From Pyrocephalus nanus (taxonomy: Eukaryota > Chordata > Aves > Passeriformes > Tyrannidae): a DNA stretch of 64,000 bases. The notes under the pieces are model-generated. The model made no database searches. It was not told the DNA's origin and saw only the letters and a list, made by a program, of their open reading frames with translations. The DNA lies in contig CM076280.1 of the NCBI GenBank assembly GCA_038380795.1, forward strand, positions 11,155,001 to 11,219,000, given 5' to 3'. Shown piece by piece: positions 38,095 through 51,700 of the stretch (positions are counted from its first letter, which is position 1; each line of letters begins with the position of its first letter). The position numbers and the translations under genes were made by a program.

Positions 38095-38960
38095 GAACCA
38101 CTAAGTAATAGTGACCACAATATAATTAACTTCAACATCCTCAGGGGAGAGATTGTACAAAAAAATGAGGAAGCTAGTTAAAAAGACCCTAAAGTCAGAA
38201 GTGAGGAAATTAAAATCCTTAGACTCAGCATGGAGGCTACTTGAGCAACCATAACAGTGTAACAGAAGGCAGCGTAATCCCAAACAAAAGAGGAAGCTGA
38301 CAAGCAAAAATGAGCCACAGGACTACGGGAAGGTTCAACAAGTTTGTGGAGTCAAAAAATGGATTTTTCTGAAGGTAGAATTTTAACTTGTGAAGTCAAG
38401 GGGGATAAAATCCAGTGGCTAAGATACCCAGTGGAGATTAGAAGGATGACAGAGGATTTGAGGAGCAGATAGCCTGACATGAAAACAAGATTTTCTCAAG
38501 TATTAAGAAGCAGCAAGTCTGCAAGAGATTTTATAAGTCCAGTGGGCTATTTGGTAGAAAAGTAAGAAAGCTAATGAGAATACAGAGGCACTGAAATGAA
38601 GGTAAATTACTTGTTTGCATTAGCATTTCCACACAGAGTTTTGGGGAAAATAGATACACCAAATTTCCTCCTGTTATGTAATATGGAGGAGGTTTTGTCA
38701 AACACAGGAATTAAAAGGTGTGCTGGAACAAATTCATAAATTAAATAAAAACAGGCTCCTAGGACTGGAAAGTAAATAAATAAATTCTAAAGAGATTTCA
38801 GAAGAAATTTCTGAACTACCACCAAGAATAGACAATCTGATTAAAATCACTACCTATAGTAAAGTAGAGAGTATTTATTCTCTAAAAGGTGTGAAGGGTA
38901 GTTCTGGAAATGTCAGCACTGAGATCCATATACATAAACAATAAAAACAGTTCATACCGT
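38095..38960 (+). mobile_element. Ancient CR1-type LINE fragment (ORF2 5' part)
   Basis: The opening words taatagtgaccacaatataa and ttaacttcaacatcctc, followed by aaaaatgaggaagctagtta, match the end of the CR1 endonuclease region of amniote CR1 elements. Further on, gaacaaattcataaattaaa corresponds to the start of the RT region. Stops and indels are numerous, so the copy is old and inactive. Confidence 0.75.
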
Positions 38961-41900
38961 TGCCCATCCCCTAGGTTAGGATGATGTGATCAGAATTAAG
39001 AGACCTATCCTGAAAGACCCTGCTCTCCAGCCCCCCAACATATCTGCAAAGATATTTAAATGTTTTAAAATGTACTTGTCTCCAGCTAAAAATGGCCTCA
39101 GAGTGAGCAAGAAGGAGAACAAAAAATAATGTGTATAATGTGTGTGTAGGGTTGGTCAGGCCTGAGCTGAGGGGTGCAGCATTTCTTGGGAAAGCACATG
39201 TTGCTCCACTTTGTGTAATTAACGTTCCATAACTGAGGGGTCCCAGCACTCAAACGAATTCTGTTCCTTTGTCAAGACTCTGAGCTGTCACCCTGTTACA
39301 CTCAGCGTTACATTCTGGCACAGCTGACTTTGTTTCTGTTTCCCAAGAATCTCCCTGCTTTGCTGCCCTGGCTGCCTGGTGTCAGTGATGGGGAGGGGTT
39401 ATAAACCCAGCACTGGCTTTGGTACCCGCACACTCCAGTGGTGAGCACCTGCCTTAGTCTGATCGAGCACAGCTCACACCTCTCTGGTACAGCTGACAAC
39501 TGCCATTCCAGTCTCATCTGCCTTTACATTTCCTCATTCACAATTGTTGACTCAGTTCTAGATTTTGACATCCTGTCCTCTTGATTTCCCTGACACTGTC
39601 TTTTCATGGTTCTTCAGCTGCATCTCTAATAATTTCTTCATTTATCCTTCATCCTGACATCACATCTCCAGCTCTCTGAAGGTATTTAGCGCAGTTATAT
39701 TTTTGCTGCCTTCTCCCCCTTCCAATCCAATCTTATTTTGGTGTAATCTTGTAGTCAAACACAGATTCACTATCATCCCTATGTTGCCAACTGTCAAATC
39801 CACTTATTTATTCCAAACCTGTCTTCTATTTGAACTGAAATCTCACTTTGTCTTCTTGAAATGTCTTCCTAGATACCTCACCATCATCTGCTGTTCCGAA
39901 TGGGACTAAAGACAATTCCTTCCGTCTTTCCTGCTCTGCAGGCTTTCGCTATTCATTCCTTAATCACTGTGTACACACTGCATGTCATTCAGGTTCCTCA
40001 CTGCGGATGGTCAGTGCTTCTGGTTTGAAAATGCACTTTACTTGAAGAATGTTCAACACACTTTACATAAAAACAAAACAAAACAAAGCCCCCAACAAAA
40101 GATAGTCCCAACAAAGGTAGTACCCTGAGAAGCCTGAGTGCTGCAGCACCCTGGCTGCAGAAAAGGTGCAGGCCGGGTGAAGGAAAAGAGCCCTTCCCCT
40201 GCACTGGCACCCCCAGGCAGCACAGGGGCTGGGCTTGGCTTGGCACGGCTCAGTCCTGAGCTCCTCTGCAAAGGCTCCCGACATGGGCTCCAATTAGTGC
40301 CACTCGTACTGGGGGAGATCCTTGAGAGACCTGCTGAAAGCCACTGCAATAAGATTCCCAGATTAACTCTGCACAGGCCACTCCGCAGCTCCAGAGCCCT
40401 CCATGGTTTCCATTCAGGGCAGATTTTCACTGCAGTCAGTAGGAGTTTCTGACTAATGAAGGATCAGCTCCATCCTTTGGGTAATTTTTTATCATTACCT
40501 GGTTCCTATTCTGCCAGCCACTTTTCGGCCTGTATTTTTATTGCCTTTTCTAGAAATTAGTAATAGTAATATTTACTACTTCTGTTAAGTGCTTATAGTT
40601 ATATCAGTAAAAAACAGGTAATATTTAATTTCTGGAATTACCCACCTGCTACTGAACTAACAAAGCCCATATAAATCATTCCAAATGAGCGCCTTGAGAG
40701 ACGTCAAGTCCCAAGTTAAGCATTATAAATGCTGGAAAGATGCAGAACAGAAACTAAATGTAAGGTCCACCAGCTAGACTTTTTATTTAAGAGGTTATTA
40801 TTCACAGATATCAAATCTCACTAGCATGAAAAAGGCAGAGGGGAAAAGATTTGTTCAGTAGTCATCCAGCCCTGAATTTGGGCTGTGAAACCTTGTTGTC
40901 CCCTGATCATTGTCTTGTGGTATGGGCCGAATATGAACTATACCCAGAGAAAGAAAGAAAAAAACTGAGCTGATATTAGCCTTCTGCTGTTTCTTACCCA
41001 AAGATAATAAAAAATAAACTTAAAATTATCTGTAAGTCCCCTGAGGTACTCAAGCTTGAGCATATTAATTGTTAAACTATCCCTGTATGATTTGTAGTGA
41101 CCACTGTTCAAAAAGCAGTAGAAAGCACTAGCATTGTGAAATGTTAATTGGTTGTGCTGTGATTCCAGGAGCAGGGCAGGCATCCTTCGTGCTGATCAAC
41201 ACGTTCAGCTGAATTATATCGCTTAAGTAAATGCTTTAGACAAAGGACAGTGAGATTTGTAAATAGGCGAAATTACTGATAAAATACAGGGAGGGAAAAC
41301 ATAAAAATACAAGCCAGTATCTTCCATTTAGGAAGTGATAACTGTTCAGGAAAATAACGATCTGGTTCGGAGTGACTGAAGCCAAGGCCGCTGCCTGTGT
41401 GTTCTGCCTGCGCTCGGTGCTGGCTCAGGTCACACAAAAATGCAGCACACAAAACTATTTTAAGAGAAATTGCTCCTTGCCATGTAAATTCCTGCTCACC
41501 AATGATTTCTCCCAAATACTCCACTGGGGAAACTGAAATCATTAAGTAAACAATTTAAAAGCTGAAGTAGGACGTGTTGATTGCTCTAGCTCAGCTCACC
41601 AGCCTGCTCAGACACAGGACTCCTTGCCAGGGTACCAACATATTTGGAAATAGCTGGAGTGCCCATTTCGGGCCCTGTAATGAGGTGGGAAGGCCAGAAG
41701 TGGTAACTGGTGAAGGACAATGAGTCCATGAACAGCTTCTGTTGCTAATCCAGGCATTGTCCCTGCCCTGTGGGGATGGCACAGGGCTGTAATCAGCGTC
41801 TTGGACTGGTGCAAAGCATATCGTTTAGCATCTATTATTTACCACAATGCCAGCTTCACTGATCTGCTGTGAAACCAATAGTTCTAGTAAGTTTTAAACC

Positions 41901-42169
41901 CAGGTGCTTCCTCTCTCTGAGTTCCTGGGTTTTCTTGCCCTTTCCCCCCCGTTTCCACTCTCGGAGCTGCTGGTGCTGAATGAAACAAAGGGTGTTTGGT
42001 GTCCCTGGCGCGGCGCTCCCCGCAGCTCCTGCAGACCTGCCCTGGCACCTGGGCTCACCACGGGGCCCTGTGTGGGCACCCTGAGCCTGTCCCAGGTCCC
42101 CTGGTGTCCCCGCTGTCCCCTCGGAGCCGGGGGTGCGGGGCTGCCTGCGGGACCCGAGCGGGCCGGGCT

Positions 42170-42720
42170 GGATTTAATGAGCGCGTCTTCACTGACAGAT
42201 TCATTATTTGTGTTCGGTCGCTTCAAGTCAAAACTGATTAGTTACACTTACTGCAGCAAAGATTTAATGATTTTATTGTTTATCTTCAATTTATTTTGAT
42301 TAACATCTCCGTTCTTTTCATTGCAAGTGCAATTAGGTGTAATATAACAGCGACTACTTTAATTTTGCTGAAATTAAGATGAATAAGTGACGGATTATGG
42401 CACTTTGTTTAACAAATAAATCATAGTTAAGAGGACTGTATTAGTAATAAATGAAAAAACAGACAATCTAATTAAAATGCATGGAGCTCATTGTTCAAGT
42501 TTCCAGAAATGTAATGAATTTTCATTTTAGAAATCAACTAGATTTAGGTGTAGTACTTATTTATTGACAGTAAGATGACAGAAAGGCACATTATTTTGTA
42601 AATCATCCTAATTTCTTTTATTGTGTTGGTAGAACGAAGTACAAGCAATGAAATGAAGGCACACATTTAAAATTTTAGGAGCTAAGATCATTTTGTCAGA
42701 AAACACTGCAGTTAAGGTAT
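42170..42720. promoter_or_regulatory. Candidate conserved non-coding element, AT-rich
   Basis: About 550 bp of complex, repeat-free, AT-rich sequence with clustered TAAT/ATTA cores. Examples are gcaattaggtgtaatataac, tctaattaaaatgcatgg, and gattaac/gatta words. It is bounded on the left by a GC-rich patch. The composition resembles vertebrate developmental enhancers. I have no alignment to prove it. Confidence 0.3.
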
Positions 42721-45700
42721 GGCTAAAAAAGAGACTGAGGGACTGGAATGAGGGGAAAACTCATTAGTTTAATTCTCACATGTTCAGACTTCAGCATTTT
42801 CTGCAACAGATGAATATTCTCCAGGTCCCAGCCACAATTTTCTTTTAAGTTCATAAGATTCGATTCGCTGCCACACAGCAAAAGCCTCAAGACACATGAG
42901 ATGGAAGAAAGAGCTAACACGAAGAAAACTGAACTCAACAAACAGTGAGCAAATCGAGATTGCTCCATGCAAGCACCCCCAAATCACGGGGCAAGGAGCA
43001 GGGCAGCAATCCCAGAGCCAGCTTGCTGTGGGGGTCGGGTGGGCTTAACTTCTGACAGAGGAAAACCGAGAGGAAAACCAACCCTTCAGAGTCAGAAACT
43101 TTCTCCCTCTGATGTTTAAAAGACCTTGTGTTTGACAGGACAGCTTTGAAGATAAAGCCCGAGCACTCTCCAGCTCCGGGCTGTGGAGCACCCCACACTG
43201 CTGCCTGAGTGCACTCCACTTCTCTGGGGCTCAGCTCCCTCCCGGCAGGCAGGAGACAAGGACACGATGCTGAGCGTGCTGTGCTGCGTTCCTGACGCTG
43301 CTGTGTCTCGCCCAAGCTCTCCTTGCAGAGCCTGGGAGAGCCAGCTCCGTCCTGCCTGCGTCCATCGCCCTCCCTGCCACCCCAGGCACGCTGACCACTT
43401 GCTGTGGGGTGCCCAACACGTACAGTTGGCATCCAAACGTGCTCTGCCCTCTCTGCTGCAGGACGGGAGAGCTCTGAGCCAAGAGCTTGGCACTGGAGCT
43501 GGGCGAGGATGAGGAGGGACCGCTCCCTTCTCCTTGATGTGCAACACTCTGGGTTTTTCTTTGGCTGCAGGATTTTATTCCAGGGATTAAGGTTAGAAAG
43601 GACTAAGGCAGAGTAATGCATGCTCTGTTAAGACCTCATTTTGATTTTTTACCCTTTGTATTAGGGATTGGGGAGGGGGGGTGGCAAGGAAGGGAGAAGG
43701 AGGAAACAGAGAATGCAATTCCTAAGATCACAAAACCTGTAAGAGTACTTTGTTCTTCCTAAACTTTAAACACTTCTTATATTACTGTTTCTCTCTTTGA
43801 CTGCTTTAAAACATTTTTCAGATATTTGGGATAAAGCCAGTATTGAAAGAAGTACTTACTAGGATGTAGTAGCAATTCTGTGTTGAAAAGTCAAGAATTT
43901 CAGTAGCAATGTAAATTTGTTCCAGCTAAGGATCTGCCTCATAGCTTCAAAATGGACCTAAAATTGTATTTTAACCCATGTCTGCAGGAAAAGATAATTG
44001 AAAAACAATTCCCCTCTTACGGGTGTAGTGGGAGAAAAATCACTGAAGCCAGTTTTATTAGTGTAAAATAAAGGGAAGGAGGAGGTGCAGTGAGCATCTT
44101 GTAGGGCCTCCTTTCTTTGTCCCTGATTATATTGATCACATCGCCTCATTACAGGAGAACAGGTAGCTCTTCCTAATGTATAAAACCAACCAAATTAATA
44201 AATCTGGGCCCTTTCAGGAAGGCAGATACCGACGTATTTACAAGTGTTGCTGCCTGTCACAATCCCCCTTCTACTGTTAGTTTTCAGTATTTAATAAATA
44301 GATGGTAGGTAAAGGCAGAGCAGGAGGGAGATGGAGAAGGAACGCTGCTAATGACCAAGGGAAGCTGTGAAAAGCAGCCCTGCCCTGAGAGGAGCCCCCG
44401 TGATCAGCTGAGTGTCATGCAGCAGAGCCGGGGAGGCTGGGCAGGCTTGGGGAGCTGCAGACTGGCAGCACCATTGGTTTGAAGGGGCCGTGATTGATTT
44501 GTCACCAGAGGCCCATTTGACTGGGCGAAAAGCCCTTCTGATCTCAATCCCTGCCTGCCTCCCTCGCTGGGCTGTCTCTGTCCCCGCTCCCCGTGTGGAG
44601 CTGGCACAGCAGCTGGGCAAGGGGCTCAAGGTGGGGCTCACGCACAGCAAAGGGGTTGAAGGTCACGGCTGCCGAAACTCTGTCAGGACTGGCAGGGGAG
44701 ATCCAGCTCATCCTACTGCTCACTTTCTGTCTTGCCTTTAGAACTCCAGAGGTTTGCAAAGCCCCCAGTGCACATCCACACAAATCCACCAGCACACCAT
44801 TCCCCAAGCAGAGACACAACCAAAGCCTCTCTCCGCGCTCTCCTTCCCTCTGGCTCCGTCTCTCTCGCACACACTCACGCACACACTCACGCACACACAC
44901 GCGCTCTCTCCCCACCCCTTCCACCTTCCTCTTATCTGTGCCTGGGAGAAACCTCTAGATCTACCAATATTAATTACAAAGGACAACGAAAGGTAAGAAG
45001 GCGTCAATTATCCCAAGGTGTCGTGATGTTATTTCCAGTCAATTGCAAATGTGTGAGGGGGAAGATTTCGCCCCAGTGATTCCCGTCTGCCTGGCTGATG
45101 GGGACCGGAGCCGCTTCCCTCCCAGAACTGCTGCAGCTATGCCTTAAACCACACACTTTCCAGCAGGAGCCATCAGCATGGGCCTTTCTGAATTCTCTTT
45201 TTATTTCATTCATTAAGGGCATTAGGCAAGTTGGAATTTGTATGAAAAGGATCCTATGGGAATACTGTCTCCAGGGTAGGTATTTTCATGACTTTCCACA
45301 TCCTGGGGCTCTCTCTGTATCTCTTCTCTTTCTCTCTCTCTTCTGGTAGATGGAGCTTTAAAGGAGGCTGCCCTCATCTTCCACCTAATCTGGGGAAAGG
45401 AAATATTCTGAGCTGCATATATTGAGTGACAAAATATTTTATTTATTTTATAAAGTGGCAGTTACTAAGAAATTGTGAGACCTTTCCTGCTTAATTTTGT
45501 TAATGGGCTTTGTTATTATCATTATCATTTCTATTCCTGTTTCCAGGTTTTTCTCACACAAGAGTTTTTCATGGCAATTGCCTTCGTTATCCAAAGAGAA
45601 AGAGATAGCAGACTGGACAACAGCAAAATAATATTAATCAAACAAAGACAGAGTTTAAATTAAAAGGGCTGTTGTATTCTCATAAAAGCAGGACAATCTC

Positions 45701-45979
45701 AATACTCCAGCTCATTTCACTTGGCAAAAGAACGTGGCATCAGTTTTTTAACTTTAAAATAGTTTAATGAACACGAATGGAGAAATAATTTTTCTGTGTA
45801 TTTAGCAGTCTATAAAGAAGAGAGAATGCTTTAACTTTGATCGCCACAATTAGTTCCCTGGGTATCTAGAGGGGAACAGGGCAGCCCTGGGAGCCTCAGT
45901 TCTTTAGATACAAAAGCATTTAGATCGCTTTAGAGCAGTTAATCCTGAGACTGGCTGGGGTCCCTTTTGTTTTCTAACT

Positions 45980-46470
45980 CCATTGTGGGTTTTGTGCAGT
46001 TTTTTCTATTCGCATGATTGACTGCCCAATGGATGCTAATTATCCAAATGTCGCTTCTGTCCTTTGAGTGACTTTCTATGTATTATGGGCAACTGTCATG
46101 CATTCTGTCATTCTATATCATATTACATGTATTATCATATGAAAATGGTACTCTGCATAAAGGAAGGTGTCTGAACCAGCAGATGCTGCAGATATTTAGA
46201 GGACTTGCCTAATTTGAATGGATTTTCTATAGAAAAATTGGTCAGAAAGCATATAGGGGAGAGTCAGAAATTGAAAGTTTATCAGGTAATTATTTTTGTC
46301 CTTTTGCTGTTTACATGATAATGTACAAAGCATTAACTGTCTCTGCTCCTGAAATCTGCAGCCACCTTCCTCCTCCCGAACCAGGCAACCCGTCTGTATT
46401 TATTAGAGTATGACAGCTTAAGCTAATTAAACTGATATCTGTCTAAAATAATAAGCCCAGAAAGTTAGAA
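45980..46470. promoter_or_regulatory. Candidate conserved non-coding element, POU/homeodomain-like sites
   Basis: Complex AT-rich sequence with compact motif clusters: ggatgctaattatccaaatg (octamer-like and TAAT core), a CCAAT, and further right taagctaattaaactgat. No repeats interrupt about 490 bp. Its location about 10 kb upstream of LHX2 would suit an enhancer. This is inferred from composition only. Confidence 0.3.
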
Positions 46471-48576
46471 TAAACATTATGATTATAAGCAGAAAAGGCA
46501 GCTATACAAATGTAGCATCAGTGTTATATTTTAATGATAAACTGAAATTCCTATATGAAAAACACTGGATGTGGAATTGCGAATGATAATAAAGCTCTGC
46601 AAAGACATTTTTCACTGTAAATATTTTTTGCTCAGATCTTTATCTCTTTCCACGGTATTAATAAGGCAGAGAGCTAACACAGCCGTGAACTCGAATATTT
46701 TTTTCTTTTGCACATATGTGAACATGTATTTGAAAGGATACCAAGGGAAAGGTTTTTACTGCAATTTTCCCACTAAGATAAACTTAACACACCTCAGTGT
46801 AACGTGCATGCCAACACTTAACAGGAATGCAAGATTTATAACGATAGGGCTTTTTAAATTTGAACTCTGGGGTCCTTTGAATCCATAGGCACATCCAGAG
46901 TTCGCTACCCTAAAACCTTAGGATGGTGGTTTATGTTTGCCATAGCTATGAAATACTGGGGGTGTATAACCCTGAAATTCATGATCCTGAGCCTCATCAG
47001 ATGTACGAGCAGGAAGTTTCCATTGATGGTAGAGCTAAATCATGGCAAGGATGTGCTCCAGGAAACAGCACAAAGCTGCCATGGCAAGACTTGCTGGGCT
47101 GTCTCGAGGTGCTTTGAAATTTTACATGATCAAATATACATGATCAAGCTGTGCTTGTTAGGGTACGAGGGCTCCGAACGGTCAATGGCTATTGATCAGG
47201 CGGTTAAGTATTTGTGCACCATCCCTATATCCCAAAAGGGTCAGGGAAATGAACAGTGAAAAATTGCAGCGGAGCCCACCTTTGTTTGAGATTGATGGAT
47301 CAAAACAGAGTATTCATTTGCCAAAGCTATTGGAAAAAATGTGGAGTAAACTGTGACATAGGGACTCCGAGTACAGAGATTAGTATTTCCCTCTTTCTAA
47401 TTACCTTTGTAAAACTGTAAGTGCTAATTAAAAATGTAAAGACGGAGTCTTTGTAGAACATGAATAGTGAATTATTGATAAGAGCAGATTTACACAGCAA
47501 AAACAGAGATACAATCATAGCTTGTCAGTTGACCTTTATATTTTTACTTCTATTTTGCTCATGCCAAAAATTTTTTAACTGAAGTTGCAGGAACAGTGAT
47601 GCAGAAGAGTCCATGGGGTGGAAATGGAAATTTCTCTTATTCTTACAAAATAGCAAATTTTACTGGAATCAGTTAATATCTTTCAGTAACTGAATACACA
47701 TTATTCCTCATGAAGGGTTCAAATTGAATGTGATGGGGTTTTAAATTATAATATCAGTTGGCAAATATCTCAAATTATTTTAATAATAATTTTTTCTCCT
47801 TTCTTAAGATTTCTACAGTGTCTATTTCTACAAGTCCAAAATATATATTATTTATTATTTTAAAACGATCTATAAAGTTGGTTCCATAATTCAAAATATT
47901 ACACGTGTTGAAAGAGAGTGCTAATGTATAATTCTTGCAAAATCATACGAGGCATACTTTATTTGATTTCATTATGCTGTACATTACATTCACAAGATCT
48001 TCCCTGAACGCAGAAGTCTCTGAAGAGAAACTTACCCCACACTCAAGAAAACCACTGAACACAAAGAATTATTTCTGCAGATATTTGCCTCTAAGAAATG
48101 ATAACATATGTCTGTGTCTGAATCTGCAAATAGAGGGATGGATACACACACATATGTTCATCCACACACACAGAGCCTCATACTGTGATATATCTTATAC
48201 ATATTTATATAAACAAATTTACATACTGCATCTTTTGTAAATCCTCAAACCAGCAGTACGTATCTCGCCTCTCATCCTCAGATGGCAATCCCCTTAAAAC
48301 GACTTAATATTCCCCCGATGAGGATCCCAGTGGAAGGACTCGGCCGTGAGGGGATGTAAAAGTTTGCAGAGTGTGAGCTGTGCGGTGCCCCGGATTGGTG
48401 GGGATTGGTGCCCTCTCCCCCCGCTGTCTGACCCCGCCACTCGGGGGATGCGCTCCGAGGGGCTCGCGGGAGAGCCCGCAGCCCTGGGAACCGCAGAGCG
48501 CACCCAGAAATCGCCGTTCCTGGGCTGCAGCCGATGGTTCGGCCATCCCCTGCTCCCCGCGCTGCCCGGCCGGCCC

Positions 48577-48793
48577 GCGGTGCCATCCCTGCGGTGCCAT
48601 CCCTGCGGTGCCATCCCTGCGGTGCCATCCCCGCGGTGCCATCCCCGCGGTGCCATCCCTGCGGTGCCATCCCCGCGGTGCCATCCCCGCGGTGCCATCC
48701 CTGCGGTGCCAGCCCCTCGGTGCCATCCCTGCGGTGCCATCCCCGCGGTGCCAGCCCCGCCGTGCCAGCCCCGCCGTGCCAGCCCCGCGCCCC
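48577..48793. repeat. 14-bp GC-rich minisatellite, about 15 copies
   Basis: About fifteen copies of gcggtgccatccct, with t/c variation at the last base and agcccc replacing atccct in the last few. Because 14 is not a multiple of 3, open frames with a 14-residue peptide repeat appear on both strands, up to 212 codons. They have no other coding features and are not annotated as genes. Confidence 0.94.
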
Positions 48794-51700
48794 CCGCCCG
48801 GCCCACCCCGCACAGCTCCCGCCTGGTCCTACCTGGGGCCGGGCAATGCTGCCGCTCAGCCAGGCGCGGGGCATTCAGGTAGTCCCGAGAAGGGCTCGCA
48901 GTGACAAAATATTGACTGCGTTTGGTATTCACTTATGGAGGATGACGTTAGTGCCACAAAAATCCCTGTGATGTACAGGGAATAGTTAATTAATTAAAGG
49001 ACCTGCTAATTGCTACTTGAGGTACTGTGCAGAGCTGATGAAGAGTGCTTGGTACAAGGTTAGGTTCTCAGTTTGGAGTGAACATTTTCATTTAAAAGAT
49101 TTCTTTAAAGTACATCCTAATTTTTTTTAATGTTTTTTCAGGTTACTGTATCTAGTTCAGACTCAAGTGTTCAATTGAGCTTCAATTAATTATAATATAT
49201 AGTCGGGGTTCTTTAGCTGGGATAGATTGATGGAGAAGCTTTGTTTCATTTGGTGCAGGTGGCACTGTTTAATAAGCACAGGAGAGAGTGAATAATGTAG
49301 TGTTTGCAAAGAGAAATAAATGCAAAAGAGAGAGGTGCAATTAGATCAGCTCAGAGAAATAAAGGATAAATATTAAATGGTCAGGTATCTTGCAAATATC
49401 AAGTAAAATAGTAATAAGTATCTCATTGAAAACTGCCATTTTAATTTATGAATATCTAAAAGCACTGCTTTAAAATAAATCTAGTGAGCAGGTCTTCTGC
49501 CTTCGTTAGGCAGGCACGTTTCAGTGGCTGGAAAATACCACACTGCTAATTTTCAAACTGTCCACATTATTTTTCTGATACTGAAGTATAAATAGGATCC
49601 TAAATTTAAAATATAAACCCAAGGACTTAAAAAATGAATTTCTAAATTGTATTATAAAATACATTAACCTTTGGCATTCTCTTCTATAATTGGAGCTGTG
49701 TTGTGTTGGAGAAAAATTACACTATGGAAAATTAATCTGGGAAAACTTGTAAATCATTATCGATAAGGTACCAGCCAATGAGAAGCTTCTCTGCTTGCAC
49801 TAAAGATAAAATAAAGTTGCAGAAGATCACTGAAAAGAACAACCAAATTGTAGATGAAGAAAGTAAAAAAGCCCATGAAAATGAAAATCTTCTAATTGTA
49901 CACAAAAAAACCCCAAACAAGTATAAACTGAAAGTAACAAATAAAGGAGGGAAAAGGAGGAATGTTATTTGACTTTAAAGAAAAAAAAAAAAAAAGGGGG
50001 GGAGGGTTTGGGTATCTGGTAGCTAAGAGGATAGTCCTGTAAGCTACTTAACAAAAGAATGTGAATGTATTAGACATTTCAGCAACACTTCTGCATCTAA
50101 AAATTTCAGCTGTAGACAGATTTTCCACAGACGATTCCCCCCTACTGCTAACCTCTTAAATATACCTATAAAATACAAAACGTTCCCAATCACCTCCAAT
50201 AAAGGAAGCTTCCTTACATTAAATGCATTGAATATTTGTGTTAGAAATCTGAAGTGCTTTCTGATGTGGTTAAATTCACAAAGAAATGTGGTTATAGAAC
50301 AGAAAAGGAATGCATTGAGCACATCACTCTGAATATTTGCAGATGGATGCAGGGCTGGGGGAGTTTACTTATAAAATATGGAATTAATCATATTCTCAGG
50401 CTCTGAATATTCAGAGGAGGCGATGCCATTGGAACCCTTCCTCTCCAAACCTTGTTTTTGTTGTGTAGCCGTGTTTACCAAATCCCTGGGACACCCAATC
50501 AGGGCAGGCTCGCAGCCCTCGCCGATTGGTGGAGGTGGAACTTGTAAAATGTTTATGAGGGAGTGTTGGCGGTGCTGCAGCCCGGGGTGCCCTGCTGGCA
50601 GTGCCGGGGCTGCTGCACACACAGGCTGCGGGGAGGGGCAGCCCCAGCTTCCTCACCCCAACTCCTAATGCCCCTTCCAGCAAACACTTTTCCCCACAAA
50701 GAACGCCTTCCCCACTTTGTTGTTTGTTTTTTTTTTTAATAAATTAAAAATCTGTCCATTTGCATGAAAAACGTCTTCCTACAAAGGACCTTATCCCACT
50801 AACTTGAGCTGTAACAATAGGGAGAAAAGATTAGTGTGTAGTAAACAGATAAAAAAACATTATTAAGAAGCAGCGACACTACTAGATCCAAAAAGGGCCA
50901 TTTTTGCAACCTTTGCCGTATTCTGTGCGTGAGATTTATCAAATTTCTGGTAATTACGGCTCTGTATTTTGTAAACATTATTCTATTCAGATTATTTACT
51001 GTGGTAGGTTCCTGTCAGGCAACCAGATATAAGCACACCACCAAAAAAGCGTATTCCCCAAAATAAAACTCCACAGTTATCTTAAATGCACAGCTCCTGA
51101 CCTTCAGAATCGTATTTTCTTTACCAGTTCACTGTAATAAAAATGAACATTTTGTCATCACTTTGGGAAACTGTGCCAAACACCTTAAAACACATGTCAC
51201 ATGCCAACTTTACTTCATTTTTCTCCTCAGGGAATAGATACATCTGGAATCATAATCACAGATAAAAACCTTGACAAAATTGCACATGAGCCCAGCCCTT
51301 CTCCTCAACACCTACCTTTTCATAACATTTAATACAATATTAATATCGGTTACTAAAAAGGCTTCCAACCTTTACATTTCTGACATAACATGTTCAAACC
51401 CATATTTCACACTTCTTGTTCTGTTTTAAGTTCAGTGGATTTAACAGGACTCTGGAGAGAAGATCATGTGGTTGAAGATTTCCCTCCCTCTTTGACACCC
51501 GTAGAGGCAGTTTTGGAATTGTTTAAATAGCTGTGGCTATATAAACTGGAATGTGTGAGACATTGGACATCCTCTTTTCCCTCACATCTATACGTACATG
51601 CTTGTGTTTTCCTCCAAAATCGGTTGCTTGTACCAGTGACAAACAATTTCAGCACAACATCTGGGCAAAACCTTGGCAGTATTTTCCCTTTGAACTGTAT

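Larger units (their letters stand above)
30501..41850. other. Intergenic DNA, DENND1A-proximal half
   Basis: No gene was recognised. The region contains an ancient CR1 ORF2 fragment on the minus strand (33870-34140), another on the plus strand (38095-38960), an A-run near 31719-31737, and otherwise AT-rich unique-looking DNA. Open frames up to 139 codons (34559-34978, 35325-35669, 40138-40452) lack any family resemblance. Confidence 0.7.

Noticed and set aside
48278..48971. Open frames of 145-212 codons on both strands with a 14-residue peptide repeat
   Set aside because: Artefact of the 14-bp GC-rich minisatellite. There is no sequence outside the repeat that resembles a protein.
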